Part shown: piece by piece, positions 22,580 to 30,658 of the stretch | Numbering within the stretch: position 1 is the stretch's first letter | How the letters are laid out: the number at the start of each line of letters is the position of its first letter | Virus record (IMG/VR): IMGVR_UViG_3300042988_001631 | Coordinates: 1 to 48,912 of that record | Reading direction: 5' to 3' (one strand) | DNA length: 48,912 nucleotides | DNA from: a virus | Made by a program: the position numbers and the translations under genes | The notes under the pieces: model-generated | Database searches by the model: none | Told to the model about the DNA's origin: nothing | The model's input: the letters and a program-made list of their open reading frames with translations, nothing else

Positions 22580-23157
22580 ATTCTTTAAAAAAGAATAATG
22601 TTTCCCTAACACAATATTTTGTTCTTTTTTGTTTAGATAATGATAAAGAACAATGGTATAGGGATTTAAAAGAAGATAGAACTGTTACTTTTCAGTTCTT
22701 AATTAGAAGAGGGTTTATAACCTCAGATTATAAAATTACAGAATTAGGATTAAAACTCCTAAATCAAAAGCTTTTACCAAAAACAGTTAAGAAACCTTTG
22801 AACTCACAAGAGAAACTTGAGGAGTGGTACAAGTGGTTTACTGAATTTTGGAATTTATACCCAGCATCTGATAAATTTAGACATTGGGAAAGAACTCGTT
22901 CTCTACGAGTAAACAAGATTAAGTCTTTTAAATTATTTAAGGAAATTCTTGAAAGAGGAGAAATTACTTACTATGATCTCAAGCAAGCGTTATTAGCTGA
23001 TATAAAAGCCAAACAAGATTCGTCTATATTGGAAAATCAGTTTAAGTATATGCAAGCAATTACTTCATGGTTAAGTAAAGGTATTTATGAGGGATATATT
23101 AGTGAATTAAAGAATGAATCTAATAATTTAGATGATGACAGAACAGTCTTCGAATAA
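22555..23157 (+). CDS. Possible replication-organiser/helicase-loader-like winged-helix protein, 200 aa
   Basis: The N-terminal ~75 residues have a winged-helix pattern (SLTQYFVLFCLDNDKEQWY, FQFLIRRGFIT, then YKITELGLKLL). The C-terminal half holds EFWNLYPASDKFRHWERTR and RSLRVNKIKSFKLFKEIL, a basic, Trp-containing segment like those of small phage replication proteins encoded beside DnaB helicases. It overlaps the DnaB-like gene by 26 nt, so a role in helicase loading or origin recognition is plausible. The fold call is by eye and the function is inferred from context. Confidence 0.55.
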   Translation: MEINESIIDSLKKNNVSLTQYFVLFCLDNDKEQWYRDLKEDRTVTFQFLIRRGFITSDYKITELGLKLLNQKLLPKTVKKPLNSQEKLEEWYKWFTEFWNLYPASDKFRHWERTRSLRVNKIKSFKLFKEILERGEITYYDLKQALLADIKAKQDSSILENQFKYMQAITSWLSKGIYEGYISELKNESNNLDDDRTVFE

Positions 23158-24133
23158 TACTTTAGAATATAGTCATATAAATTCTGCGATTAACTCAGCT
23201 CTCGCCTATATAAAAGGTAGGCGAGAGGGAGAGATTAAGAGTTTATTAACTGGATCTAAAAAGGTTAACAATAGTCTCTTAAACGGGATTGAATGGAATA
23301 GAATATTTACTATTGCAGCTATGTCAGGTTCTGGTAAATCAACGTATTGTGAGCAGCTTAAACGAGAGTTAATAGATTTAAACCCTGAACAAGAGTTTGA
23401 TATACTATCTTTTGAGTTTGAAATGCCAAGTTCAGAGCAAGTTTTACGGAATATTTCTGGTAAAACTAAGATGTCAGTATCCGATTTACTCTCATCAAAA
23501 GAACAAATTTCGGAGAAACATCTAAAATTTGCTGAAATAGCGGCTAATTCCATGCGTAAATATCCTATTTACAATGTAGAGAACACAGGTACAATAGAAC
23601 AAATTGTTAATACAATTTTATCTTTTGTAGACAAACAAGAAATTCAAAAAAGAAAAAGGGGATTAATTATAACAATTGATCACGTTCTTCTTACAAAAGG
23701 TAAGACAGGACAAGACGAGAGGAATATAGTTGCAATATTATATCGTACGATGGTAGATTTAAAGAAGCAGTTTATAAAAATGGGTATTCCCATTCTTATA
23801 ATATTGTTGTCTCAGTTAAACAGAAATATAGAAACTCCTGAGAGAATCTTAAATTCTGATTTACATTTCCCTACACGAAATGATTTGTTTGGATCAAGTG
23901 ATATATTTATGTGTTCTGATTATGTTTTGGTTATTCATAAACCAGCCTTATTAGGTTTGGTTAATTATGGAAAGCCATTACCAGATTATCCAAAGGGATT
24001 TCCTGTATGGAATCCTAAGGATAAGACTCAGGCAATGATATATTTTCATTTATTAAAACAAAGAACTGGTATACCAAAAGTACTTATGATGTTGGATAAC
24101 TTTAAAAATTCGTCTATTGATGAATCAAACTAA
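23132..24133 (+). CDS. DnaB-like replicative helicase (RecA-fold ATPase), 333 aa
   Basis: The protein corresponds to the C-terminal ATPase domain of DnaB with a short N-terminal extension (~55 aa). Walker A is AAMSGSGKST (62-71). The following LSFEFEM matches the DnaB LxxSLEM region. Walker B is LIITIDHV with Asp183, and the sensor-like motif is ILLSQLNR. The SSDIFMCSDYVLVIHKP segment corresponds to the DNA-binding loop/H4 region. The full N-terminal DnaB domain is absent, common in phage versions. It unwinds duplex DNA ahead of the family A polymerase. It overlaps genes on both sides. The start may be either ATG, at 23132 or 23135. Confidence 0.85.
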   Translation: MMTEQSSNNTLEYSHINSAINSALAYIKGRREGEIKSLLTGSKKVNNSLLNGIEWNRIFTIAAMSGSGKSTYCEQLKRELIDLNPEQEFDILSFEFEMPSSEQVLRNISGKTKMSVSDLLSSKEQISEKHLKFAEIAANSMRKYPIYNVENTGTIEQIVNTILSFVDKQEIQKRKRGLIITIDHVLLTKGKTGQDERNIVAILYRTMVDLKKQFIKMGIPILIILLSQLNRNIETPERILNSDLHFPTRNDLFGSSDIFMCSDYVLVIHKPALLGLVNYGKPLPDYPKGFPVWNPKDKTQAMIYFHLLKQRTGIPKVLMMLDNFKNSSIDESN

Positions 24134-25169
24134 GATTAAACCAATATCGAAAGAATACAAAAGTATTAATGATAAGATGATAAATTCCAACAATGGGAAT
24201 TTTGATATCATTCAATTTAGAAACAATGTGTATTCTGGACATTCCAGAACGAGAAGAGAGGCTGGATGTAGTCAGGATAGTACTTATTCCTCTTCTAATA
24301 TTATAGCTGAGGACATTGCTTTCATGTTTATCCCAACTGACTTTTGGGGAAAGAAAAATGATAATCCAACAAAAGAAGAAGTAAGTAAAATTCAAGAAGA
24401 TTTAAAAGCTTGGATACAATTTGGAAAAACTATTGGAATTAGAACAGAGTTTTTAGGAGTATTTACTCCCACAAACTTCTATAAAGAAAAGAACTTAAAA
24501 AATCTTCCTTCATGGACTAAAAACATTACAGATTGTTTTGTTGTTAGTTGGGATACTAGAGATTTAGTCTCTCCTAAACATGGATTAGGAACACTTTCAT
24601 TTATTCGTTATTTTTATAGTCCTTTAAGTAATTCAATTTACATGAAGACTGTTGAATTGGCGAATAAGTATCCAAAATTGAGGCCTCTTGAGTTGTTTTG
24701 GGCAGGACACATGTTTGGTGCAGGTAAAGCATATGATCCATACTATGGATTTTATGTAGTTCCCAACATATTTAGACAAAATGATTGTGATAGCTTTGAA
24801 GAGGATGATGATGGAGAAGAAATATCTTATTCTAATGTTACAGAATTGTGTGGCATAAAATCTTATTCTAGCCTTCATAATGATTATGTTCAAGGTAAAA
24901 ATCTTAACGCAGTTTGGACACAAATTGTTAGTGTTCCTATAATCTCAAAAAAGATTACCAGAGAGGAATTTAACAAAATGTTCAGTGCTAATATTTCTGA
25001 TTTTATGTGGAAGAAAATGGTAGAGATAAAGAAAGATCACATTGAAGGAATACCATTGGATAATGATAATGTACTATATGGTGATCAAATAGTACTTTAC
25101 TTTAACAAAAAAGATAAGGAAGGAAAACTAGATGAGGTAATCAGAAGCATGAAATTTCTAGAAATCTAA
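24120..25169 (+). CDS. Unknown protein coupled to a COOH-NH2 ligase, 349 aa
   Basis: The ATG at 24120 overlaps the end of the helicase gene by 14 nt; an in-frame TTG just upstream is ignored. The product is soluble and mixed alpha/beta, with segments such as AEDIAFMFIPTDFWG, CFVVSWDTRDLVSPKHG, LELFWAGHMFGAG and AVWTQIVSVPII. An acidic patch (FEEDDDGEE) lies at about residues 220-229. No known motif is evident. Its TAA overlaps the ATG of the phiEco32-type ligase, so a joint function, for example as ligase substrate, partner or second enzyme, is the main clue to its role. Confidence 0.75.
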   Translation: MNQTKIKPISKEYKSINDKMINSNNGNFDIIQFRNNVYSGHSRTRREAGCSQDSTYSSSNIIAEDIAFMFIPTDFWGKKNDNPTKEEVSKIQEDLKAWIQFGKTIGIRTEFLGVFTPTNFYKEKNLKNLPSWTKNITDCFVVSWDTRDLVSPKHGLGTLSFIRYFYSPLSNSIYMKTVELANKYPKLRPLELFWAGHMFGAGKAYDPYYGFYVVPNIFRQNDCDSFEEDDDGEEISYSNVTELCGIKSYSSLHNDYVQGKNLNAVWTQIVSVPIISKKITREEFNKMFSANISDFMWKKMVEIKKDHIEGIPLDNDNVLYGDQIVLYFNKKDKEGKLDEVIRSMKFLEI

Positions 25170-25990
25170 TGGAAAAAAAAGATTTTAAAATCAACATTTT
25201 AAGCTTAGGGTCTGATCCTGAGTTCTTTATTACTCGTGATGGTATATTCTACCCATCTTGTGGAATTATTGGAGGAACAAAAGAGGTTCCAAAACCTTTA
25301 AAAGAATCAGGAATAGAAGGACTATCGATTCAAGAAGATAACGTTGCAGTAGAAATTACAACTGCACCTTGTACTAGCAAAGAAATGTTTGTAAATAATA
25401 TTACAAATAGTATAGAGTACTTGCCAAAAGCATTTCCAAAAGAGTATGAATTATCCTTGAGTAAAGCTGCCTCAGCTTACTTTGATCCTAAGTATCTTGA
25501 TACTGAACAAGCACGTACCTTTGGATGTGATCCTGATGTTGATGCTTACACAGGTAAATTAAATGAAATTAGTGATTCTGCGAAAACCACTAACTTCCGT
25601 ACTTGTGGAGGCCATGTTCATATTGGTATCGAGGGAGGTAAAGATATGCCTAAATTATTGATGAGAAAATTCATTAAATTACTGGACTTGTATCTTGGTG
25701 TCCCTTCCCTAGTACTAGATAAAGACGTAGAACGTAGAAAATTGTACGGCAAATCTGGTTCTTTCCGTTATAAGCCTTATGGCTGTGAGTATCGTGTATT
25801 ATCAAATTTCTGGGTATTCGAACCTAAATTAATTGCTTGGGTATGGGATTCTGTTCAAAGAGCTGCAGAACACTTTAATAGCAATGAACCTATTGATTTC
25901 CGCAAAGTAAAAATGGCTATTGATGGCCGTGATATGGAGATTGTGGAGATGTTGATTAAAGATTATAAATTAAATTTAGTAACTGTTTAA
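25169..25990 (+). CDS. phiEco32-type COOH-NH2 ligase (amidoligase type 2)
   Basis: The 273-residue protein carries the motifs of the phage COOH-NH2 ligase-type 2 family (glutamine-synthetase/GCS-like fold): GSDPEFF (14-20), GGTKEVPKPL (35-44), QEDNVAVEIT (55-64), RTCGGHVHIG (144-153), and a conserved basic/aromatic tract from ERRKLYG (188) to EYRVLSNFW (207-215). The acidic DPE, E58/E62 and HVH residues should hold Mg-ATP; the Arg-rich tract should bind the carboxylate. It forms an amide bond between a carboxylate and an amine. It is coupled to an unknown 349-aa protein upstream and followed by the Sak4-like ATPase. The enzyme class is firm; the substrates are unknown. Confidence 0.88.
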   Translation: MEKKDFKINILSLGSDPEFFITRDGIFYPSCGIIGGTKEVPKPLKESGIEGLSIQEDNVAVEITTAPCTSKEMFVNNITNSIEYLPKAFPKEYELSLSKAASAYFDPKYLDTEQARTFGCDPDVDAYTGKLNEISDSAKTTNFRTCGGHVHIGIEGGKDMPKLLMRKFIKLLDLYLGVPSLVLDKDVERRKLYGKSGSFRYKPYGCEYRVLSNFWVFEPKLIAWVWDSVQRAAEHFNSNEPIDFRKVKMAIDGRDMEIVEMLIKDYKLNLVTV

Positions 25991-26003
25991 AAATTTGTCT
26001 TAT

Positions 26004-26702
26004 ATGGCAGTAGGTATCTTAGTACTGGGTCCTTGTGGTTCAGGTAAAACTTTTTCAGCTGGAACTTTAAATCCAAAATCTACGGTTTACATCAACTCTG
26101 ACAAAAAGAGTATGCCGTTTAAAGGTTGGAGAGAGGTGTATAATGCTGAAAATAAAAATTACATTGTGTCTTCTAATGCTTTGGATATTGCAAAATATAT
26201 TCAAGTAATTAGTGATAAGGCACCACATGTTAAAGTAATCTTAATTGATACTATTTCTTCTATTATGAGTGATAAAGAGATGGCAGAGATTAAGAAAAAA
26301 GCTTATGATAAATGGATTGACTATGCTGCAGACATTTATGAGTTATTCAAATTAACTCAATCTGAAGTATTAAGAGAAGACTTGTACATAGTGTTCTTGG
26401 GTCATACAGAAGAGTGGAAGGATAATCATGTGGTAAAACATCGCATGAAAAGTGGAGGAGCAAAATTAACCAATTTAAATGTAGAAGGTAAACTAACATA
26501 TACTTTATACACTGAAATTGAGTTTAATGAAGGGAAACCTGAGTATTATTTCATTACTCAAAGTGATGGAACTACGACAGCAAGGTCTCCTTTTGGATGT
26601 TTTGAGAGAAAAATTCCTAATGATCTTGGTTATGTAATTAAGAGAATTGATGAGTTTGAACACTCTAAAGAACCAGATGAAATTTTTAAAAACAATAATT
26701 AA
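26004..26702 (+). CDS. Sak4-like phage RecA-fold ATPase, 232 aa
   Basis: The start is placed at ATG 26004; an in-frame TTG lies 9 nt upstream. Walker A is GPCGSGKT (9-16) and Walker B VILIDTISS (Asp82). VFLGHTEEW and the closing YYFITQSDGTTTARSP...NDLGYVIKRIDEF pattern match the phage nucleotide-binding protein family (AAA_24), which includes Sak4-type single-strand annealing ATPases. It probably promotes DNA annealing or recombination with the SSB encoded nearby. It sits in the replication block between the COOH-NH2 ligase and a 289-aa unknown, overlapping the latter's start in TAATG. Confidence 0.8.
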   Translation: MAVGILVLGPCGSGKTFSAGTLNPKSTVYINSDKKSMPFKGWREVYNAENKNYIVSSNALDIAKYIQVISDKAPHVKVILIDTISSIMSDKEMAEIKKKAYDKWIDYAADIYELFKLTQSEVLREDLYIVFLGHTEEWKDNHVVKHRMKSGGAKLTNLNVEGKLTYTLYTEIEFNEGKPEYYFITQSDGTTTARSPFGCFERKIPNDLGYVIKRIDEFEHSKEPDEIFKNNN

Positions 26703-27571
26703 TGTTAGATCGAATTTTAGCTAGTATTCAAATATTATTGGAGAAAGCTACTAACAATGGATTACCAGCAGGGACAATTTTAAGAGTTAAGGATATACGA
26801 GATCCTAGAGTTTTATTATGTACTGTAGTAGGATTTGATAGTAATATCTGTAATCTTTCTATGGAAGAAAAGATGTCTCATAAGTTTTTAGGAGCAGATG
26901 TAAAAATAAATTCTGCAGATGCTGTACTATTACCAACAGGAGGAGCAAATTCTTTATATAGATATACTTTTCCAGTAGAATTCTGTATGAGAGTAAAAGG
27001 AAAGATAGAATTGAACAAAAAGAAAGGTAGATATTACCTAAGTCCAAATGTATTGGATTTACTTAGTATTGATCCTGAAGCTATTGCAATCACAAGACTC
27101 AGATTAATTGAAAGTAGAGGATTATTTTTACTTGCAGTTATTTCAGAAGAAGAAACAGATATTCCATTTTCTATTACAGAAACTGGCGCTATTCTTTTGG
27201 ATCCAGAGTATTCAAAAGTAATTGATGAAGTTTTATTTGAATCAGGAGTAATAAGAAATACTGAAATAGAAGAAATATCTATGGAAGTAAGTAAAACTCC
27301 TACAGTAGTAAAATCAGATAGACTTTCATTTACTTTTGGTCATAAGATTATGTTACCACCTAATCAAATGATTGATAAAGGATACTCAAAAGAAAAAGTA
27401 GCAGCAAGTTTTACTATTCCTCCTAGTTTTTCTGATATCATAGATGATTTACCTGAGAATGAACCTGATGCTGTTGAAGTATTAAATCCAGGAGTTAGAG
27501 AAGTTTTAAATACAGAAGCAGTTACAAATAGAGATAGATTTGAGGAATTCCTCAGAAACAGACCTAGATAA
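26702..27571 (+). CDS. Hypothetical protein, 289 aa
   Basis: A soluble 289-residue protein. The N-terminal 110 residues are beta-rich (GTILRVKDIRDPRVLLCTVVG). The middle is alpha/beta (ITRLRLIESRGLFLLAVISE), and the C-terminal third is acidic and disordered (PENEPDAVEVLNPGVRE) with a final basic RDRFEEFLRNRPR. It starts in TAATG with the Sak4-like gene and precedes the SSB gene, so it is likely part of the replication/recombination machinery, but I cannot identify a family. Confidence 0.75.
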   Translation: MLDRILASIQILLEKATNNGLPAGTILRVKDIRDPRVLLCTVVGFDSNICNLSMEEKMSHKFLGADVKINSADAVLLPTGGANSLYRYTFPVEFCMRVKGKIELNKKKGRYYLSPNVLDLLSIDPEAIAITRLRLIESRGLFLLAVISEEETDIPFSITETGAILLDPEYSKVIDEVLFESGVIRNTEIEEISMEVSKTPTVVKSDRLSFTFGHKIMLPPNQMIDKGYSKEKVAASFTIPPSFSDIIDDLPENEPDAVEVLNPGVREVLNTEAVTNRDRFEEFLRNRPR

Positions 27572-27607
27572 TTTATAATTTTATAATTTTTAAAAAATTT
27601 TTAAAAA
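27572..27607 (+). promoter_or_regulatory. A/T-only leader before the SSB gene
   Basis: The 36-nt gap before the SSB ATG consists only of A and T, with two TTTTTAAAAA-type blocks, one of them directly abutting the start codon. Such A-tracts just upstream of ATG are typical of strong Bacteroidota translation initiation, which does not rely on Shine-Dalgarno pairing. The self-complementary blocks could also act as a weak promoter or DNA-bending element; that is not demonstrated. Confidence 0.3.
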
Positions 27608-28219
27608 ATGAGTATTTATAATACTAAATCAGTTAATGATCTTATAGAAGATTCTACAAAAAGAAGCAAAATGGGAGTTGGAATTCACTCAAATTGTAAC
27701 TTAGAATCAATTGAAATTGCAAAAACAAAGGCTAATGTAGATTACATGGAATTTATTTTTGTTAAAAAAGAGGATAATACCTTTATGAATCAAAGAATTT
27801 GGTTTCCTAATCCGAATCCAAAACCATTTGATGGAGAAACTCCTGAACAAGCATTGGAAAGAGAGATTAAAAGTAAGTTATCTCATGTAGTGAAAATATT
27901 GAAAACTTTTGTATCTGAGAAAGATGCCGAGATCAATGCTAATTCATTTGGAGAATTTTGTTCAATTGCGAAAGCAAGAATTGAGAAAACAAACTTTAAA
28001 AATCAACCAGTTTATCTTAAAGTAATTTATGATAAAGATGGTGTATTTACTCAATTTCCTACTTTTCCTAACTATATTCAAAAACAAGTTGAGGGACAGG
28101 AGTGTAGAATTAAAATGTCTGCGTGGGAATTGGAAAATCGTTGTACTCCAGCAAAAATAAATGAAGCTCCTAAAGGAAGCGGAACTATCAATGCAGAGGA
28201 TGATGATTTACCATTCTAA
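27608..28219 (+). CDS. Single-stranded DNA-binding protein, 203 aa
   Basis: The C-terminus ends in EDDDLPF (residues 197-203), the acidic hydrophobic tip diagnostic of bacterial and phage SSBs that recruit replication partners. The body has strand-rich segments compatible with an OB fold (MGVGIHSNCNLESIEIAK, YMEFIFVKKEDNTFMNQ, QPVYLKVIYDKDGVF). It protects unwound DNA during replication and probably cooperates with the Sak4-like ATPase and primase encoded on either side. Its last ~20 nt overlap the primase start. The tip is direct evidence; the OB fold is inferred. Confidence 0.78.
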   Translation: MSIYNTKSVNDLIEDSTKRSKMGVGIHSNCNLESIEIAKTKANVDYMEFIFVKKEDNTFMNQRIWFPNPNPKPFDGETPEQALEREIKSKLSHVVKILKTFVSEKDAEINANSFGEFCSIAKARIEKTNFKNQPVYLKVIYDKDGVFTQFPTFPNYIQKQVEGQECRIKMSAWELENRCTPAKINEAPKGSGTINAEDDDLPF

Positions 28220-29186
28220 GAATTACGAAGAAAAGAATCTAGATAAGAGGGAGATACTTGAAAGGGTGTCTCCCCTTTCTATTTTTGAAAAGTACTTTGG
28301 ACAACAAATAGTACTAGGCAGGAAGTACAACTCTCCTTTTAGAGAAGATAGGAATCCTTCTTTTGTATTTTTTGAGGGAAACTCAAAATTAAAGTTTCAT
28401 GATTTTTCTACAGGAAAGTCTGGAGACTGTTTTGATTTTGTTTGTTCATTATATAATATGTCATTTAAAGAAGCATTAATAATGCTTAATAATGACTTTA
28501 ATTTGAATCTTAAAGATTCACAAGAACCTGTTAAAGTTAAAGATACTACAACTAAAAAACGTAAGGAAAAGCTAATTCAGGTAAAAATACAAAAGTATAC
28601 TAAAGAAGACCTCCAGTACTGGAGCAAATTCTTAATTACTGAAAAGGAGTTAAAAAGATTTAATATATTCTCTATACGAGAAGTATGGATAGATAAACAA
28701 TTGTATGCTACTTATTTAGGTGAAGATCCAATCTTTGGGTATCACTTTCCTAAGTCAGATCATATAAAAATATATCGTCCATTAACTAGATTTAAGAAAA
28801 ACAAGTGGATAGGAAATTCTAATAGAGATGATATTCACGGAGAAGATCAATTAAGATATGAGTCAGACTCTATTATCTTAACCTCTTCTTTGAAAGATAT
28901 TATGGTACTAGGGTTATTAGGATACGAGGCTATTGCTTTAAATTCTGAAGGAGCTCGTCCAAACAACCGAGTACTAGATATAATGGGGAGATATAAAAGA
29001 AAGTATATATTATACGATAACGATTCAGCAGGAGAAAATTACGCAGAGATGATTTTAAAATTAATTCCTGATGTAATTAAATTAAAAGTAATAGATGACA
29101 AATCAAAAGATCCTTCTGATTTTGTTAGAGAGAATGGGTTAGAAAAATTAAAACAAATGCTTGATGAACAAACAAGCAGAAAATAA
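28200..29186 (+). CDS. DnaG-like primase with degenerate zinc and Toprim residues
   Basis: ATG codons at 28191, 28200 and 28203 are possible starts; 28200 lies within the SSB gene's acidic-tip codons. The N-terminal domain follows the CHC2 layout (NSPFREDRNPSF, then KFHDFSTGKSGDCFDFV), but the usual Cys/His zinc ligands are replaced by Asn, Arg, Asp and Ser. The Toprim part has ILTSSLKDIMVLGLLGYEAI (the usual acidic EG at its start is SS) and the metal-binding LYDNDSAG (DxD), then DKSKDPSDFV. It should synthesise RNA primers for the family A polymerase. Loss of ligands suggests a phage-specific variant, not inactivity. Confidence 0.8.
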   Translation: MMIYHSKNYEEKNLDKREILERVSPLSIFEKYFGQQIVLGRKYNSPFREDRNPSFVFFEGNSKLKFHDFSTGKSGDCFDFVCSLYNMSFKEALIMLNNDFNLNLKDSQEPVKVKDTTTKKRKEKLIQVKIQKYTKEDLQYWSKFLITEKELKRFNIFSIREVWIDKQLYATYLGEDPIFGYHFPKSDHIKIYRPLTRFKKNKWIGNSNRDDIHGEDQLRYESDSIILTSSLKDIMVLGLLGYEAIALNSEGARPNNRVLDIMGRYKRKYILYDNDSAGENYAEMILKLIPDVIKLKVIDDKSKDPSDFVRENGLEKLKQMLDEQTSRK

Positions 29187-30102
29187 AGTAAAAGAGTTGC
29201 TTTGGGATAGAGTTTATGGTAAGTTATTACTAAGAAATTGGTTTGACTTCTTTTACAATTATCTTTCCTCTAAGGAGATGTATAAGATATTTGAAGCATT
29301 AAAACTTTATCCTAATGTTACTCCAGAATACAATAATATATTTGCACCATTTGATTTATTTGGGCCTCCGCATCTTAAGATGGTAATACTGACTGACATG
29401 CCAGACATAGATCAATCAGACGCAAATAATGGCTTAGGAATGAGTTATAGAAGAGGACTAGCTTTACCTACTGAAGTAAATCATTTTATAAGTCATATAA
29501 GATACTGTGAATTTCACGGAGTATGTTCAGATTTGTATAATAAAAAATACAGGTATCTTACTAGATTATTAGACGAAGCAAGAAATTTAAAAAGCAGTGA
29601 AGAAATAGAATTAGATTCATATTCTGCTGCTGAATATTTCAAGACTCTCCAAGAGATTGACTCAGAGAGAGAAAAATTAGATATTGAGTGGTATAGTCCA
29701 AATTCTTCATGGCAATATCCTCTTGAACATTTAGCTTCTCAAGGTGTATTACTTATGAATGTTATACCAACATTATCTACTGGTAGACGAGATATGATAC
29801 AGGCACACAGAAATACTTGGAAAGATTTTACTGAAATGGTTATTCATAATATTTCAGATAAATTAGATAATTTAATATTTTTATCTTTTCAAGAAAGGCC
29901 TAATGAAATAATTAAAAATCTGGTTAACGATGAAAAGCATTTAGTCATTACTTACCCAGATCCAGACGAACTTACATCAAGTAAAAAATTTTTTCTAACA
30001 TCTATAATTAATGAACAAATTACTGCTACAAAAGGAGTAGAAAAAGTAATTGATTTTAGATTAATCTTTGAAGAAAATGCAAAAACTATTGAACTTTTCT
30101 GA
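29164..30102 (+). CDS. Uracil-DNA glycosylase-fold protein lacking catalytic motifs, 312 aa
   Basis: The start is ATG 29164, overlapping the primase gene by 23 nt. Several blocks align with UNG-type uracil-DNA glycosylases: FAPF, MVILTDMPDI (UNG VILGQDPYH), GLGMSYRRG (UNG GLAFSV), LASQGVLLMN (UNG WARQGVLLLN), then HRNTWKDFTEMVI, and TYPDPDELTSSKKFF where UNG has HPSPLSAHRGFF. The catalytic Asp and His of UNG are not conserved (Met79 and Tyr264 at the aligned positions). A poxvirus-like precedent is a UDG-fold processivity factor. A ~60-residue charged helical insertion lies at ~125-185. Probably a replication accessory, not an active glycosylase. Confidence 0.72.
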   Translation: MNKQAENKVKELLWDRVYGKLLLRNWFDFFYNYLSSKEMYKIFEALKLYPNVTPEYNNIFAPFDLFGPPHLKMVILTDMPDIDQSDANNGLGMSYRRGLALPTEVNHFISHIRYCEFHGVCSDLYNKKYRYLTRLLDEARNLKSSEEIELDSYSAAEYFKTLQEIDSEREKLDIEWYSPNSSWQYPLEHLASQGVLLMNVIPTLSTGRRDMIQAHRNTWKDFTEMVIHNISDKLDNLIFLSFQERPNEIIKNLVNDEKHLVITYPDPDELTSSKKFFLTSIINEQITATKGVEKVIDFRLIFEENAKTIELF

Positions 30103-30658
30103 TCTTACAAAGGATCAAAAACAAGAATTGGAGAGAGTAGGAATATTGAGAATGAAAAGTGGAGAAAGCTTTTTAACTAATTATTTCTTAGTGTATGGAA
30201 CATTAAGACTTGGAATGGGTAATTGGGCATGGTGTTTCAATAAAAGAACAAAACATATCGCTACATTAGAACTTCCTGGATTTCTAAAAAGTCGTGGAAT
30301 TTCTTGTGAATTTACAGGAGATACAAGTCACGTTACTGTATTTGATTTATTTCAAGTAACAGATGAATTTGATAGAATTAATGCAGAGACAGATGCTCTT
30401 GAAGGAGTAAAATATGATGCATATAGAGCTTGTGCAGTTAGAATTAATCTAGAAGATGGGCCAATCATTGCTAAATTCTATGAAGCACCTTGGTCAAGTG
30501 CTGAACAAAAAGCAGCAAAAAATCCTAAGGGAGATTATGTAGGTAATGTTTACAAAACATACTCAAGTGATTTGAAAGAAAGACTAAAACAAGAGGCTCC
30601 AAAAGCGTATGAGTATTATTTTAAAGAAGAGGTTGAACAAGAAAAAATAACTGAATAA
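30077..30658 (+). CDS. Gamma-glutamylcyclotransferase (GGCT/AIG2)-like enzyme, 193 aa
   Basis: The ATG at 30077 (overlapping the UDG-like gene by 26 nt) is preferred over an in-frame TTG 9 nt upstream. The protein has the GGCT hallmark VYGTLRLGMGN (39-49), the substrate-binding loop, and ETDALEGVKYDAY (104-116), where Glu109 aligns with the family's catalytic Glu. The family releases 5-oxoproline from gamma-glutamyl amines. Known amidoligase neighbourhoods often contain such a cyclotransferase. It is coupled through TAATG to the ATP-grasp gene. An N-terminal extension of ~35 residues precedes the domain. The family call is good; the substrate is unknown. Confidence 0.8.
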   Translation: MQKLLNFSDLTKDQKQELERVGILRMKSGESFLTNYFLVYGTLRLGMGNWAWCFNKRTKHIATLELPGFLKSRGISCEFTGDTSHVTVFDLFQVTDEFDRINAETDALEGVKYDAYRACAVRINLEDGPIIAKFYEAPWSSAEQKAAKNPKGDYVGNVYKTYSSDLKERLKQEAPKAYEYYFKEEVEQEKITE

